In this document: positions 43,677 to 52,987 of the stretch, piece by piece
How positions within the stretch are numbered: the stretch's first letter is position 1
Layout of the letters: the number at the start of each line of letters is the position of its first letter
NCBI GenBank assembly: GCA_944325345.1
Contig: CALUZV010000009.1
Coordinates: forward strand, 1 to 64,000
Origin: an uncultured Parabacteroides sp.
GTDB taxonomy: Bacteria; Bacteroidota; Bacteroidia; Bacteroidales; Tannerellaceae
DNA: 64,000 bases
Direction of reading: 5' to 3'
Position numbers and translations under genes: made by a program
The notes under the pieces: model-generated
Seen by the model: the letters and a program-made list of their open reading frames with translations, nothing else
Databases searched by the model: none
What the model was told of the DNA's origin: nothing

Positions 43677-45623
43677 TTAGTCCTTTATCAAAACAATTCC
43701 GCCTTCGGGCTGGATGGTTACGCTCGTTTCGGCTGGCTTTTGAATCGTTTTCTGCTCCAACTGCGGCTCACGGCTTTTCGTATCCGAATAGAAAGCCACG
43801 CAGTCGCCTTCCCGGAGCATCGGCAGGGCGAGTTTCAGTTTCAACGGCTCTTTTTGGGCATTGATGCCGGCGATATACCAACGGTCGCCGTGCCGACGGG
43901 CCAGGACGCAATATTTTCCGGGATAACCGTCGAGGAACACTGTTTCGTCCCATGTAGTAGGCACCTCTTTCAGGAAATCGAGGGCCAGGCGGGGCGCGTC
44001 GGTCAGGTTGTTAGGCGTGATGGCGAAATTCTGAATCGGGTTTTGGAACAAAACGGCCGTGGCGAGCTGGAAGACGTCGGTCGTCCGGCGCGTCGTCCCG
44101 CCATCGTTTGTGCGGTTGTAGCGTTTGTTCAGGAATGTGCCGCCGAACTCCATGCACCCCACGGCGTTGCGTATGAAGGGATGGAGGCAGGCGTTGAAAG
44201 CCTCGAGGTCGTCGAAATGCTGGTCGAACACGAGGTTTTCGGAGGCGAGCACCGCTTCGCTGCCGACATAGTTGGGGTACATCCGCTCCCAGCCGCGCGG
44301 GATGGTGCAACCGTGGAAGATAACCATCAGGCCGTAGTCGTCGGCATCGCTGAGGATGGCTTCGTAGAGGCGCATAGTCTCCTGTTTGTCTCCGCCGAAG
44401 AAATCCACCTTGATGCCCTTGACGCCGATTTTTTTCAGCCATTTCATTTCTTGTTTACGCACGATGGGATTGTCCATGCGGTTCGTCGGGCCCTGTACGA
44501 TGTCGTTCCAATAGCCGCTGGAGCTGTACCAGAGGAAGACATCGACGTTTTTCGCGTGAGCATAATCCACCAGTTGCTCCATCCGTTCGTGGCCGATATT
44601 CGTATCCCACCAGTTGTCAATCAAGACATATTGGAAATCCATCGCAGCCGCCAGGTCGATGTAGCGCACCTGGTCGTCGTAGTTGATGCTCGCGTCTTGC
44701 CAGACAATCCAGCTCCACGTTCCTTTGCCATATTTATAGGTATGCTCGGTGGAAAAACGGGGCGTTACGACATCCCAGGGGACGGTCGTCTCTACAATCG
44801 GCTTCAGATTGTCCCCGACGGTGATGGTACGCCACGGAGTCGCGCCCGGCAAGGCGAAACCCGGGGCGACCGTCCCGTTGCCGTTGTTTTCCTCCGGCAT
44901 AGGGAAGGCGATGGTGAAAAGGCCATCCGCCGTGGCATCGCTCAAGCGCGAGGCGCAGTAGCGGGAATCCACACCGGTCTCGCTGACCAAAGCCCAGCCG
45001 TCGTCGCCGATTCGGAATAAGCACGGGAAGGTGAAACCATGGCCGAACTGCGAACGCTGGGTCAGCGGCGCATCAGCAGCATATTCCTCTTCGTAACTGG
45101 GCTTTGTACGCTTCCAGCCGACCATCGGGTCGCTTTGCGGAGCTAAAAACGTGGTGGTATAGGAAGGGAAATCGAAGCCGGTAGCCTCGCGACGGATGAC
45201 GATGCTACCCGTATCGCCGTAGCGGGGCAGTTCGTAGCGGAAAGCGAGGTCGTTGTTGCTGACGCGGAAGGTTACGTCCATCGGCTGGCGGTCGGCGTTT
45301 TGGAACGTAACGGTCAGCTCGTTGGCGTGGTAGTTTACGGTCGATTTTTTGATGCGGTCCAAGGTGTAAGTCTCCTCAATCGTCCGTTTTTTCTGTTCGA
45401 CATACGTCATGCCCTGGCTGAAATCGCCGATGTTGGCGACGAAGCCGAGGGGAGAAGGCTCCAGGATGGTTTTGCCCTTGTACGTTACCGAGTAGAGCGG
45501 CGCACCGTTTTCCACGGAGACGTTTACCCTCAGTTGCTGGTCCGGACCGGACACCGAAGCCTCTTGCGCCCAGAGGGGAGAAGCACCCAAGGCGAGGAGG
45601 AATAAAAATGCTTGTTTTTTCAT
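43677..45623 (-). CDS. GH97 family glycoside hydrolase, probably retaining
   Basis: A 648-residue secreted enzyme (signal peptide to WAQ, residue 20): N-terminal beta-supersandwich (about 25-285), a TIM barrel (about 290-560) and a C-terminal beta domain. D407 in KVDFFGGD corresponds to the nucleophile of retaining GH97 alpha-galactosidases; inverting SusB-type alpha-glucosidases lack it. The substrate is therefore more likely an alpha-galactoside than starch, but this is inferred from one position. Codon use is rich in G/C third positions, giving long antisense frames that are not genes. Confidence 0.9.
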   Translation of the reverse strand: MKKQAFLFLLALGASPLWAQEASVSGPDQQLRVNVSVENGAPLYSVTYKGKTILEPSPLGFVANIGDFSQGMTYVEQKKRTIEETYTLDRIKKSTVNYHANELTVTFQNADRQPMDVTFRVSNNDLAFRYELPRYGDTGSIVIRREATGFDFPSYTTTFLAPQSDPMVGWKRTKPSYEEEYAADAPLTQRSQFGHGFTFPCLFRIGDDGWALVSETGVDSRYCASRLSDATADGLFTIAFPMPEENNGNGTVAPGFALPGATPWRTITVGDNLKPIVETTVPWDVVTPRFSTEHTYKYGKGTWSWIVWQDASINYDDQVRYIDLAAAMDFQYVLIDNWWDTNIGHERMEQLVDYAHAKNVDVFLWYSSSGYWNDIVQGPTNRMDNPIVRKQEMKWLKKIGVKGIKVDFFGGDKQETMRLYEAILSDADDYGLMVIFHGCTIPRGWERMYPNYVGSEAVLASENLVFDQHFDDLEAFNACLHPFIRNAVGCMEFGGTFLNKRYNRTNDGGTTRRTTDVFQLATAVLFQNPIQNFAITPNNLTDAPRLALDFLKEVPTTWDETVFLDGYPGKYCVLARRHGDRWYIAGINAQKEPLKLKLALPMLREGDCVAFYSDTKSREPQLEQKTIQKPAETSVTIQPEGGIVLIKD

Positions 45624-45715
45624 ATCGAATACGTGTTTCTATACATTAAATATAAAGCGGGTGGCAAGTTATCAATAAATTTCGGATGATAACCCAATTA
45701 TCCCGAAAAAACTAT

Positions 45716-45723
45716 TACCTTTG
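45716..45723 (+). promoter_or_regulatory. -7 promoter box for nusB
   Basis: TACCTTTG, exact TAnnTTTG, 35 bp upstream of the ATG. Confidence 0.65.
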
Positions 45724-45758
45724 CAGCCTAAAATTAAAACAAGAAGTTCTTTCTAACG

Positions 45759-46685
45759 ATGATCAACAGAAATTTAATCCGTATTAAAGTCTTGCAGATA
45801 GTTTATTCATACTATCAAAACGGAAATGGAGACCTGAAGACAACCGAAAAGGAGTTGATGTTCAGTCTCCAGAAGTCGTACGAATTGTATAACGCCCTTC
45901 TCCTCCTAATCGTCGAAGTAACTAATCTCCACCGCCGCAATCTGGATGTGCGCAAACATAGATATATGCCGACGGCAGAAGATTTGAATCCCAACACACG
46001 TTTGATTGACAATCGCTTTACCGCACAGCTTGCCGAGAATGAAATGCTGAACAAATACATCTCGGAATATGGCTTGTCGTGGAGCAATGACGAAGATTTT
46101 GTCAAATGGGTACTCGATTTGATACTCTCGTCGGATGTTTATGCTGAATACTTGGCAAACCAGGACGATAGTTATGCAACAGACCGCGAATTTTGGCGTC
46201 TCGTTTTCAAACGTGTGATTTGCGGCAATGAAGACTTCGTGGAGCATTTGGAAGACCGGAGTATCTATTGGAACGACGATATTGATATCGTAGAAACCTT
46301 TACGCTGAAGACGATCAAGAAGTTCGACGAAACAGCAGGCGCAAAGCAGCCCCTTCTCCCGATGTTCAAAGATGATGAAGACCGAGTCTTTGCGGTACAG
46401 CTTTTCCGCCAGTCGTTATTGAAGGGCAAGGAACTCCGCGAGCGCATCAACCGCCATATCAAGAACTGGGAGGCCGACCGCATCGCCAATATGGATATGA
46501 TAATCATGCAAGTGGCTTTGACTGAAATCCTGACCTTCCCGACAATCCCGCTCAATGTTACCTTCAATGAATACATCGACGCGGCGAAATATTATAGCAC
46601 GCCGAAGAGCGGAATCTTCATCAATGGCATCCTCGATTCGATTGTCGGCGAATTAAAAGCTGAAAAACTTTTGTTTAAAGATTAA
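45759..46685 (+). CDS. nusB: Transcription antitermination protein NusB
   Basis: NusB joins NusE (S10) in rRNA antitermination complexes. At 308 residues it is twice the E. coli length, the usual Bacteroidota form: an N-terminal extension with NRNLIRIKVLQIVYSYYQ, then the NusB helical domain ending in ADRIANMDMIIMQVALTEIL and NVTFNEYIDAAKYY and SGIFINGILD. It leads a plus-strand series with yajC, the YbbR-like gene and coaE. Confidence 0.92.
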   Translation: MINRNLIRIKVLQIVYSYYQNGNGDLKTTEKELMFSLQKSYELYNALLLLIVEVTNLHRRNLDVRKHRYMPTAEDLNPNTRLIDNRFTAQLAENEMLNKYISEYGLSWSNDEDFVKWVLDLILSSDVYAEYLANQDDSYATDREFWRLVFKRVICGNEDFVEHLEDRSIYWNDDIDIVETFTLKTIKKFDETAGAKQPLLPMFKDDEDRVFAVQLFRQSLLKGKELRERINRHIKNWEADRIANMDMIIMQVALTEILTFPTIPLNVTFNEYIDAAKYYSTPKSGIFINGILDSIVGELKAEKLLFKD

Positions 46686-46691
46686 ATGTCT

Positions 46692-46699
46692 TACATTTG
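46692..46699 (+). promoter_or_regulatory. -7 promoter box for yajC
   Basis: TACATTTG, exact TAnnTTTG, 49 bp upstream of the ATG; a small GTCGC/GCGAC hairpin lies in the leader. Confidence 0.55.
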
Positions 46700-46748
46700 T
46701 CGCGTCGCACGAAGCGACAAGGATAATTTAATGTAAAAAGAAACACAA

Positions 46749-47060
46749 ATGGAATTATTAAGCATTTTACTTCAAGCCGCAGGCGGCGGCGATCAGTGGT
46801 CGGGTATCATCATGATGGTCGTAATCGTAGCCATCTTCTATTTCTTCATGATTCGCCCGCAGCAAAAGAGACAAAAAGAAATCCAGAAGGCTCGCGAAGC
46901 CCTGAAAGTAGGCGACAAGGTGATTACAGCCGGCGGCATCTACGGAAAGATTAAGGAAATAGGCGATGTTTACATGATGATTGAAATCGCCAACGGCGTG
47001 AATATCCAGATAGACAAGACTTCGGTCTTTGCCTCTTCGGAAGACGCCAAACAGAAATAA
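46749..47060 (+). CDS. yajC: Preprotein translocase subunit YajC
   Basis: A 103-residue single-pass membrane protein of the SecDF-YajC complex. The helix is at about 19-38 (IIMMVVIVAIFYFFMIRPQQ) and runs into the signature IRPQQKRQKE, followed by VGDKVITAGGIYGKIKEI. Normal length. The YbbR-like gene follows after 25 bp. Confidence 0.95.
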   Translation: MELLSILLQAAGGGDQWSGIIMMVVIVAIFYFFMIRPQQKRQKEIQKAREALKVGDKVITAGGIYGKIKEIGDVYMMIEIANGVNIQIDKTSVFASSEDAKQK

Positions 47061-47085
47061 TGGCAGCGTGTAACCCCTGACGGAT

Positions 47086-48093
47086 ATGTCCCGGCTTGAA
47101 ACATCCAAGCAAACATTCAAGGCTGCGGTTACGGAAATTAAAGCTTTTTTGTGTCGGCAGCGATGGAAAGAAGCTTTAATTTTTTCTGCTTTTATTCTTC
47201 TCTCTTTCGGCTTCTGGGTATTGCTCAGCTTGCAGGAAGAATATGAGACGACGCTCTCCATCCCCGTAACCTACCAGAATGTGCCTCCCTCCATCTCTTT
47301 TTCGGAAGAGCGGCCGGAGCAGGTCATTGTGCGTGTCAAGGATAAGGGGAGTGCGTTGTTGAACTATACATTCAAGCGTAATTTTCAGCCGGTGATGGTC
47401 GATATGAAAGATATCACGGCGAAGGAAGGCATTTATTCCGTCTCGCGGGAACAAATTGCCAGTACTATTTCCAAGCAACTGCTCGCGACGACTGCGATGC
47501 TTGGCTTTTTACCTCAAGAAATCAATCTCCCTTACAGTGCCATCTATCAAAAGGAAGTGCCGGTGCATTTCGATGGCAAAGTTCGTACGCTTCCGGGATT
47601 TTTGCCGACTGGCGAGACTATCATTACGCCTTCGCATATCACCATCTATGCAACGAAAGAGGTGTTGGATACGATTCAGGAAGTAAAGACGGTCTATACC
47701 GAACTATTGGATTGCGACAAAACGCTTCCTCGCAATATCAAACTGCAATCGATACCGGGTGTGAATATGGAGACTGGGCGCGTCTCGGTCATCATCCCCA
47801 TCGAAGAATATACCGAGAAGACGCTGGTTATCCCGGTCGTCTGCGAACATATCCCGCCTCATTATACCATCCGTATCTTCCCTCCGGAGATTCGTGTAAC
47901 CTGCCATTTGCCTATGTCGCGTTTCAAAGACTTGACCGAAGAGGATTTGGCTATCCACATCACGTATGAGGAGTTGGAGCAGGGCGGCAACGAACCCTTA
48001 TCCATCGACCTGACCCAAAAGCCGGATTGGATTCATACCTACGCCCTCGATCCAGGGAAGATTGAATACATTTTGGAGAAAAAAACATACTGA
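47086..48093 (+). CDS. YbbR/CdaR-like protein
   Basis: A 335-residue protein with one N-terminal membrane helix (about 30-50, ALIFSAFILLSFGFWVLLS) and an extracytoplasmic part with YbbR-like repeats (IPVTYQNVPPSISF, PSHITIYATKEVLDTIQEV). In Firmicutes CdaR regulates a di-adenylate cyclase; that role is not shown here since no cyclase gene adjoins. The coaE start follows after 4 bp. Confidence 0.83.
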   Translation: MSRLETSKQTFKAAVTEIKAFLCRQRWKEALIFSAFILLSFGFWVLLSLQEEYETTLSIPVTYQNVPPSISFSEERPEQVIVRVKDKGSALLNYTFKRNFQPVMVDMKDITAKEGIYSVSREQIASTISKQLLATTAMLGFLPQEINLPYSAIYQKEVPVHFDGKVRTLPGFLPTGETIITPSHITIYATKEVLDTIQEVKTVYTELLDCDKTLPRNIKLQSIPGVNMETGRVSVIIPIEEYTEKTLVIPVVCEHIPPHYTIRIFPPEIRVTCHLPMSRFKDLTEEDLAIHITYEELEQGGNEPLSIDLTQKPDWIHTYALDPGKIEYILEKKTY

Positions 48094-48097
48094 CAAT

Positions 48098-48697
48098 ATG
48101 ATTAAAATAGGAATTACTGGAGGAATCGGCAGTGGCAAGTCCGTCGTTTCCCGTCTCCTTTCGCTTTTCGGCGTGCCTGTTTATATTGCAGACGAGGAGA
48201 GCAAGCGGCTGACCGATACGTCGCCCGTTATCCGCAGAGGACTTATCCAGCTTTTTGGTAACGAGATTTATCAGTCGGGGGGAGGTTTGAACCGCCAGCT
48301 TTTGGCTTCGCATATCTTCGGATGCAAGGAAAATTTGCTCCGGGTGAACCAACTCATCCATCCGGAGGTAAATAAAGATTTCCTCGGATGGGCTGGGAGG
48401 CAGGCAAGCTCTGCGTGCGGTATTGAGTCGGCTATTTTATTCGAGTCGGGTTTTGACCGCATTGTGGATATTCGATTGATGGTCTATGCACCGCTGTCTG
48501 TCCGGATTCAGAGAGCTGCCGAACGCGATGGAGTTTGTGCCGAAGCCATCGAACGCCGCATACGCAGCCAAATGCCTGACGAAGAGAAGAAGGATAAGTC
48601 CGACTACGTGATTGAGAACGATGGTTGCCATGCGTTAATCCCCCAAGTCGAAAAGTTTTTGGCGGAGTATGGCTTGTTTATTCCCAAGTTGTACTAA
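48098..48697 (+). CDS. coaE: Dephospho-CoA kinase
   Basis: CoaE phosphorylates dephospho-CoA, the last step of coenzyme A synthesis. The 199 residues begin MIKIGITGGIGSGKSVVSRL with the P-loop and contain PVYIADEESKRL and HPEVNKDF. I chose ATG 48098, just after the YbbR-like stop; the in-frame upstream ATG at 48062 lies within that gene. Confidence 0.95.
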   Translation: MIKIGITGGIGSGKSVVSRLLSLFGVPVYIADEESKRLTDTSPVIRRGLIQLFGNEIYQSGGGLNRQLLASHIFGCKENLLRVNQLIHPEVNKDFLGWAGRQASSACGIESAILFESGFDRIVDIRLMVYAPLSVRIQRAAERDGVCAEAIERRIRSQMPDEEKKDKSDYVIENDGCHALIPQVEKFLAEYGLFIPKLY

Positions 48698-48702
48698 ATT
48701 TG
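48695..48702 (+). promoter_or_regulatory. -7 promoter box for the DUF5606 gene
   Basis: TAAATTTG, exact TAnnTTTG, overlapping the coaE stop and 42 bp upstream of the ATG. Confidence 0.55.
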
Positions 48703-48744
48703 CAGCTCATTTTAAAGTTTAACTCGAAGAAAGAAATAGCAATT

Positions 48745-49188
48745 ATGTTGAAATCTATCTTATCCATCACGGGGAAACCGGGATTGTTCAGATTAGTTTC
48801 CCGAGGAAAGAACATGTTAATTGTAGAATCTCTGGCCGACAAGCGCAAGGTGCCGGCTTATCCTCATGATAAAGTTATCTCGTTGGGCGACATCGCTATC
48901 TATACGACAGAAGGCGAAGCTCCTTTGCACGAGGTACTGACCAATATCAAGAACAAGGAGAACGGCGAGAAGGCTTCCTTCAACCCTTCAGCAGCTAAAC
49001 CCGCTGAATTGCATGCTTACATGGCGGAAGTCCTGCCCGATTTCGACCGCGACCGTGTTCACCCGGGCGATATCCGTAAGCTGATTAGCTGGTACAATAT
49101 CCTCGTCGCTGCGGGCATCACGGATTTCACCCCCGAAGAAGAAAAACAGGCGGAGGGCGAAACGGAAGAAGCTCCGAAAGCAGAGTAA
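48745..49188 (+). CDS. DUF5606 family protein
   Basis: A 147-residue cytoplasmic protein starting MLKSILSITGKPGLFRLVS, with an SH3-like first part (VISLGDIAIYTTEGEAPL) and a helical second part (LHAYMAEVLPDFDRDRVHPG, DIRKLISWYNILVAAG), then an acidic tail. It matches the conserved Bacteroidota DUF5606 family; function unknown. The open frame reaches back to 48625, but those codons overlap coaE. Confidence 0.85.
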   Translation: MLKSILSITGKPGLFRLVSRGKNMLIVESLADKRKVPAYPHDKVISLGDIAIYTTEGEAPLHEVLTNIKNKENGEKASFNPSAAKPAELHAYMAEVLPDFDRDRVHPGDIRKLISWYNILVAAGITDFTPEEEKQAEGETEEAPKAE

Positions 49189-49269
49189 ATTCTTAGCGAT
49201 AACAAAAACAAAGGTGCGAAGGTTAATCCTCGCGCCTTTGCCGTCTATAAATGGTTTGAAAGAGCAGAC

Positions 49270-51015
49270 ATGGACAATTACATCGTATCGGCACGAAAAT
49301 ACCGTCCCTCGACATTCCGCGATGTCGTAGGACAAAAGGCTTTGACTACTACGCTAAAGCACGCTATCCAGAATAATAAATTAGCGCACGCCTATTTGTT
49401 TTGTGGTCCGCGCGGCGTGGGTAAGACTTCGTGTGCCCGTATTTTTGCCAAGACGATTAATTGTTTGAACCCGACTGCTGAGGGTGAGGCTTGCAACGAA
49501 TGCGAATCGTGCCAGGCTTTCAACGAACAGCGGTCGTACAATATCCACGAGTTGGATGCGGCTTCGAATAACTCGGTCGATGATATCCGCTCGCTGATTG
49601 ACCAAGTGCGCATCCCGCCTCCCATCGGAAAATATAAGGTTTTTATTATAGACGAGGTGCACATGTTGAGTTCCGCCGCCTTCAATGCTTTCTTGAAGAC
49701 GCTGGAGGAGCCGCCACACCATGCTTTGTTCATTTTGGCAACGACGGAGAAACATAAGGTGTTACCTACGATTTTGTCTCGTTGCCAGATTTATGATTTC
49801 TCGCGCATCACGATAGCGGATATTGTCGAGCATTTGCAATATGTGGCTTCGTGCGAACATATCCAGACGGAACCGGAGGCTTTGAACGTCATTGCCCAGA
49901 AAGCCGACGGCGGTATGCGCGACGCCCTCTCGATATTCGACCAGGCTGCGAGCTTTACGAATGGAAACATCACGTATCAGGCTGTTATCGATAATCTCAA
50001 TGTCCTTGACTACGATTATTATTTCCGTCTGACCGATTGCATCCTTTCGGGAAACATCCGCGCGGCTCTGCTGCTTTTCAACGAAATCCTGAACAAAGGC
50101 TTTGACGGGCAAAACATCGTAACCGGACTGGCAAGCCACTTCCGCGACCTGTTAGTCTGCAAGGATGAATCAACTTTACCTCTTTTCGAGGTCGGAGCAT
50201 CCATCCGCGAACGCTACAAGGATATGGCCAAGCGTTGTCCCGACGCACTTCTTTTCCGCGCCATCGATTTGGCGAATACCTGCGACTTGAATTATCGTGC
50301 AAGCCGGAACAAACGCCTGTTGGTTGAACTGCTCCTTATCCAGCTCTGCCAGTTGAACGGTGGAACGGGCGATGCGGATAAAAAAAAAGCCGTCCTTGAA
50401 CCCATAGCGACTCCGCAACAAGCCGCACAGCCAGTTCAAACCTCCCAACCGACTTCTGCAAAGGTCATCACGACCCAGATGCCGAATAATATCCCGCCAA
50501 CACCTTCGACTCCGGTGCCGCAAGCTCCCCCGACGACGGCTCCGAAACGCACGGCACGTCCTCCGATGAAGACTTCGCTCCGGGATATTGCCGCGCAGAA
50601 GCAGGAGGCGCAAGCACAAAGCCCGACGGTTCAAGCGGCGCAAGTAGCCCAAGCCGCCTCGTTTTCCCAAGAGGAATTGACGGCACTATGGGATGAGTTT
50701 GCCAACCGTCTGGAGAAAAAAGTCTATTTGAAAAATACCATGCTGAATTGCAAGCCGGTCTTGGCGGATGATTTTACCTTCGAAGTGGCCGTCCATAATC
50801 CGGGGCAACAAGATGAACTGGCCAATGCCGCCATCGACATCCTCTCTTTCCTCCGTGCGCAATTGCACAACGGGAAAATACAGATGCGCGTCCGTATTTT
50901 GGTTACCAACGAAAAGCATTTGGCTTATACCGCCAGCGAGAAATACGAATATCTGATGAGCATCAACCCGAATCTCCAGAAATTAAAGGATGCTTTCGAT
51001 TTACGACTGGATTAA
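49270..51015 (+). CDS. dnaX: DNA polymerase III subunit gamma/tau
   Basis: The clamp-loader ATPase. The 581 residues have P-loop GPRGVGKTSCARIFAKT near 45-60, a zinc-binding cysteine set (CLNP, CNECESCQ), the DEVH-type Walker B IDEVHMLSSAAFNAFLKTLE, and sensor motif ILSRCQIYDF. A Pro/Ala/Gln-rich linker (about 385-465) precedes a C-terminal tau-like domain. The 3' end overlaps the convergent histidine kinase gene by 15 bp. No clear slippery heptamer for a shorter gamma form was noticed. Confidence 0.95.
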   Translation: MDNYIVSARKYRPSTFRDVVGQKALTTTLKHAIQNNKLAHAYLFCGPRGVGKTSCARIFAKTINCLNPTAEGEACNECESCQAFNEQRSYNIHELDAASNNSVDDIRSLIDQVRIPPPIGKYKVFIIDEVHMLSSAAFNAFLKTLEEPPHHALFILATTEKHKVLPTILSRCQIYDFSRITIADIVEHLQYVASCEHIQTEPEALNVIAQKADGGMRDALSIFDQAASFTNGNITYQAVIDNLNVLDYDYYFRLTDCILSGNIRAALLLFNEILNKGFDGQNIVTGLASHFRDLLVCKDESTLPLFEVGASIRERYKDMAKRCPDALLFRAIDLANTCDLNYRASRNKRLLVELLLIQLCQLNGGTGDADKKKAVLEPIATPQQAAQPVQTSQPTSAKVITTQMPNNIPPTPSTPVPQAPPTTAPKRTARPPMKTSLRDIAAQKQEAQAQSPTVQAAQVAQAASFSQEELTALWDEFANRLEKKVYLKNTMLNCKPVLADDFTFEVAVHNPGQQDELANAAIDILSFLRAQLHNGKIQMRVRILVTNEKHLAYTASEKYEYLMSINPNLQKLKDAFDLRLD

Positions 51016-52278
51016 GCAGCATGTAAAATGGTGCATCCCGTCGCCAAAAGAATAATCGAGCCGAAACCCATATTGCCGGCAGACGGATTCGCATATCGAA
51101 AGCCCCAGTCCCGACGATTGCGGCGTCGCGGCCGAATGGTAGAAGCGTTGGAATATCCGCTCGGCATCCAGCGCGTCTTTCCCCGTATTCGAGAAAACCA
51201 CCGTATCTTCCGATAACTTCACGCGAATCTCCCCACCCGTCGGCGTATGCAGCCAGGCATTGCGGAAAAGGTTGCCCAAGAGGAGGTCTGCGAGCGTAGG
51301 ATTCATCTTGACGGATAATTCCGTATTTCCCTCGACTAAACACCGTATTTCTTTATGCGAAAATATATCTTCGAAATCTTCCTGCATGGCTCTCAGGAGG
51401 GGATAGACCTTTATCTCCTCGCAATCGGTATAGGCTCCGTTGTGGATGCGGGATAGCTGGAGCATATCGCGATGCAGACGATTCAGTCGGCGCAGCGGTT
51501 GCCTTACTCTGTCGATGTCCGCCAGCTGTTCTTCGTTCAAGTCGCTCCGCTGCTGCAATTCTTCCAGGCGGTTGAGGCATACGGCAAGCGGTGTCTGCAT
51601 CTCGTGAGCTGCGTTATCCACGAAGCGGCGTTGCTGGTCGTATAATTCCTGCACGCGGACTACGAGGCGGTTGGCGGCATCTATCAACCGGCGGAATTCG
51701 GTCGTGTTCGTCTCGATATGCATCGGCTGGTTGTTGTATTTCAAATCGAAGCTGTCGAGCCAGCGGAGCATCGCATAGAGGGGCTTCATGCTCGACTGGA
51801 TTACGCCCCAGTTGATTGACAGGACAAGAGAAAGCAGGATGGCATACAAGACGATGCTCCAAATCAGAATCGCAAGCTGTAGCTCATCTTGGTCGAACGT
51901 CGGCGTAGAGATTTCGAGCAGCATCGGACGGTTCTCGTTGTCGCGGAATATCATCCGGAGGATTCGTGCCGGCTCCGTCTCGTGCCGTTGCGGGACCCAG
52001 ATGTCTTTGCTCTCAAACGACATTGGCGGATAGGTGGCGGCATAGTCTTCGGTTACGGGGATGATGGCGTAGGAATTGTTCGTCCCCATCTCTCGCGGCG
52101 GAATTTCCTCGCCCGCCAGGTAGCGAATCATCAGCATCTCTGCCTGTAGCTCCAGCGAATCTTCCACTTCGTCTATCATTTCCCGTTGGATGGCATAGTA
52201 GAACAGCAGGCACCACGCCAAGAGCGTTGCCATCAGCACCACCGTCATCCGGTTCATTATCTTTCCTATCAGTCTCAT
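51001..52278 (-). CDS. Two-component sensor histidine kinase
   Basis: A 425-residue membrane kinase: helices at about 10-30 and 135-157 flank a periplasmic sensor of about 100 residues. The phospho-acceptor is H225 in RRFVDNAAHEMQTPLAV (H box), followed by the ATPase domain with NLFRNAWLHTPTGG (N box) and GLGLSICESVC (G2). The second gene of an operon, 9 bp after its response regulator. Signal unknown. Confidence 0.94.
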   Translation of the reverse strand: MRLIGKIMNRMTVVLMATLLAWCLLFYYAIQREMIDEVEDSLELQAEMLMIRYLAGEEIPPREMGTNNSYAIIPVTEDYAATYPPMSFESKDIWVPQRHETEPARILRMIFRDNENRPMLLEISTPTFDQDELQLAILIWSIVLYAILLSLVLSINWGVIQSSMKPLYAMLRWLDSFDLKYNNQPMHIETNTTEFRRLIDAANRLVVRVQELYDQQRRFVDNAAHEMQTPLAVCLNRLEELQQRSDLNEEQLADIDRVRQPLRRLNRLHRDMLQLSRIHNGAYTDCEEIKVYPLLRAMQEDFEDIFSHKEIRCLVEGNTELSVKMNPTLADLLLGNLFRNAWLHTPTGGEIRVKLSEDTVVFSNTGKDALDAERIFQRFYHSAATPQSSGLGLSICESVCRQYGFRLDYSFGDGMHHFTCCLIQS

Positions 52279-52287
52279 CGTCTTCCG

Positions 52288-52962
52288 TCAGTTTTCTGTC
52301 AGTTTATAGCCGAAACCATAGACCGCCTGTATCTGGATAGTCGCCCCGGCGTCGCGCAGCTTCCGTTTCAGATTGGCTACCTGTTGATACACATAGTTGA
52401 AGTTGTCCGACTGGTCAGCGTGGTCGCCCCAGACCGCCTCCGCCAGCGATTGCTTGTCCACCACGCGGCCCGGGCGCGTCAGGAAGTAATACAAGATGTG
52501 ATATTCCTTGTGTAAAAGATTCAGCGTGCGTCCGGCCACCGTTGCGCTCCGGTCGTCGGGGTTCAGGCTCACGTTTCCCACCTCGATAGTCTTCGCGCCC
52601 TTGTTTCCGCGCCGGACGAGGCTGCGTACCCGTGCCACCAGCTCGGAGAGGTGGAACGGCTTGGGCAGATAATCGTCTGCTCCCAGATCCAACCCTTTCA
52701 CCTTGTCTTCGACCGAGCCTTTGGCCGATGTGATGATAACACGTTCCGCCCGTCCCAATTCGGAGAGGCGGCGGAGCAACGTGAACCCGTCGCCATCGGG
52801 GAGCATCAGGTCGAGCAGCACGCAATCATATTCGTACAAGTCGATTTTCTCTTCCGCCTCTGCACAGGTCCGTGCCGTCTCGACCACAAACCCGGCCTCT
52901 TGCAACGCCCGCTGCATCATCTGGCTCAGCGAGGCTTCGTCTTCGATAATCAAAAGTTTCAT
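52288..52962 (-). CDS. OmpR-family response regulator
   Basis: A 224-residue regulator: receiver domain with D51 (VLLDLMLPDGDGF) as phosphorylation site and K in TSAKGS, and a C-terminal winged helix (VDKQSLAEAVWGDHADQSDN, LKRKLRDAGATIQIQAVYGF). It pairs with the kinase downstream. The exonuclease gene ends 25 bp upstream on the same strand, so all three may share a transcript. Confidence 0.95.
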   Translation of the reverse strand: MKLLIIEDEASLSQMMQRALQEAGFVVETARTCAEAEEKIDLYEYDCVLLDLMLPDGDGFTLLRRLSELGRAERVIITSAKGSVEDKVKGLDLGADDYLPKPFHLSELVARVRSLVRRGNKGAKTIEVGNVSLNPDDRSATVAGRTLNLLHKEYHILYYFLTRPGRVVDKQSLAEAVWGDHADQSDNFNYVYQQVANLKRKLRDAGATIQIQAVYGFGYKLTEN

Positions 52963-52987
52963 CCTAACCTCCTTCCGTTCTTTACCT

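Noticed and set aside
43740..45020. 426-codon ORF on plus, opposite GH97
   Set aside because: GH97 has clear domains and a signal peptide; the antisense frame is open because of G/C-ending codons.
49200..49250. Hairpin AAAGGTGCGAAGG / CCTCGCGCCTTT before dnaX as a terminator
   Set aside because: The stem is imperfect and no T-run follows, so it is not listed as a terminator.
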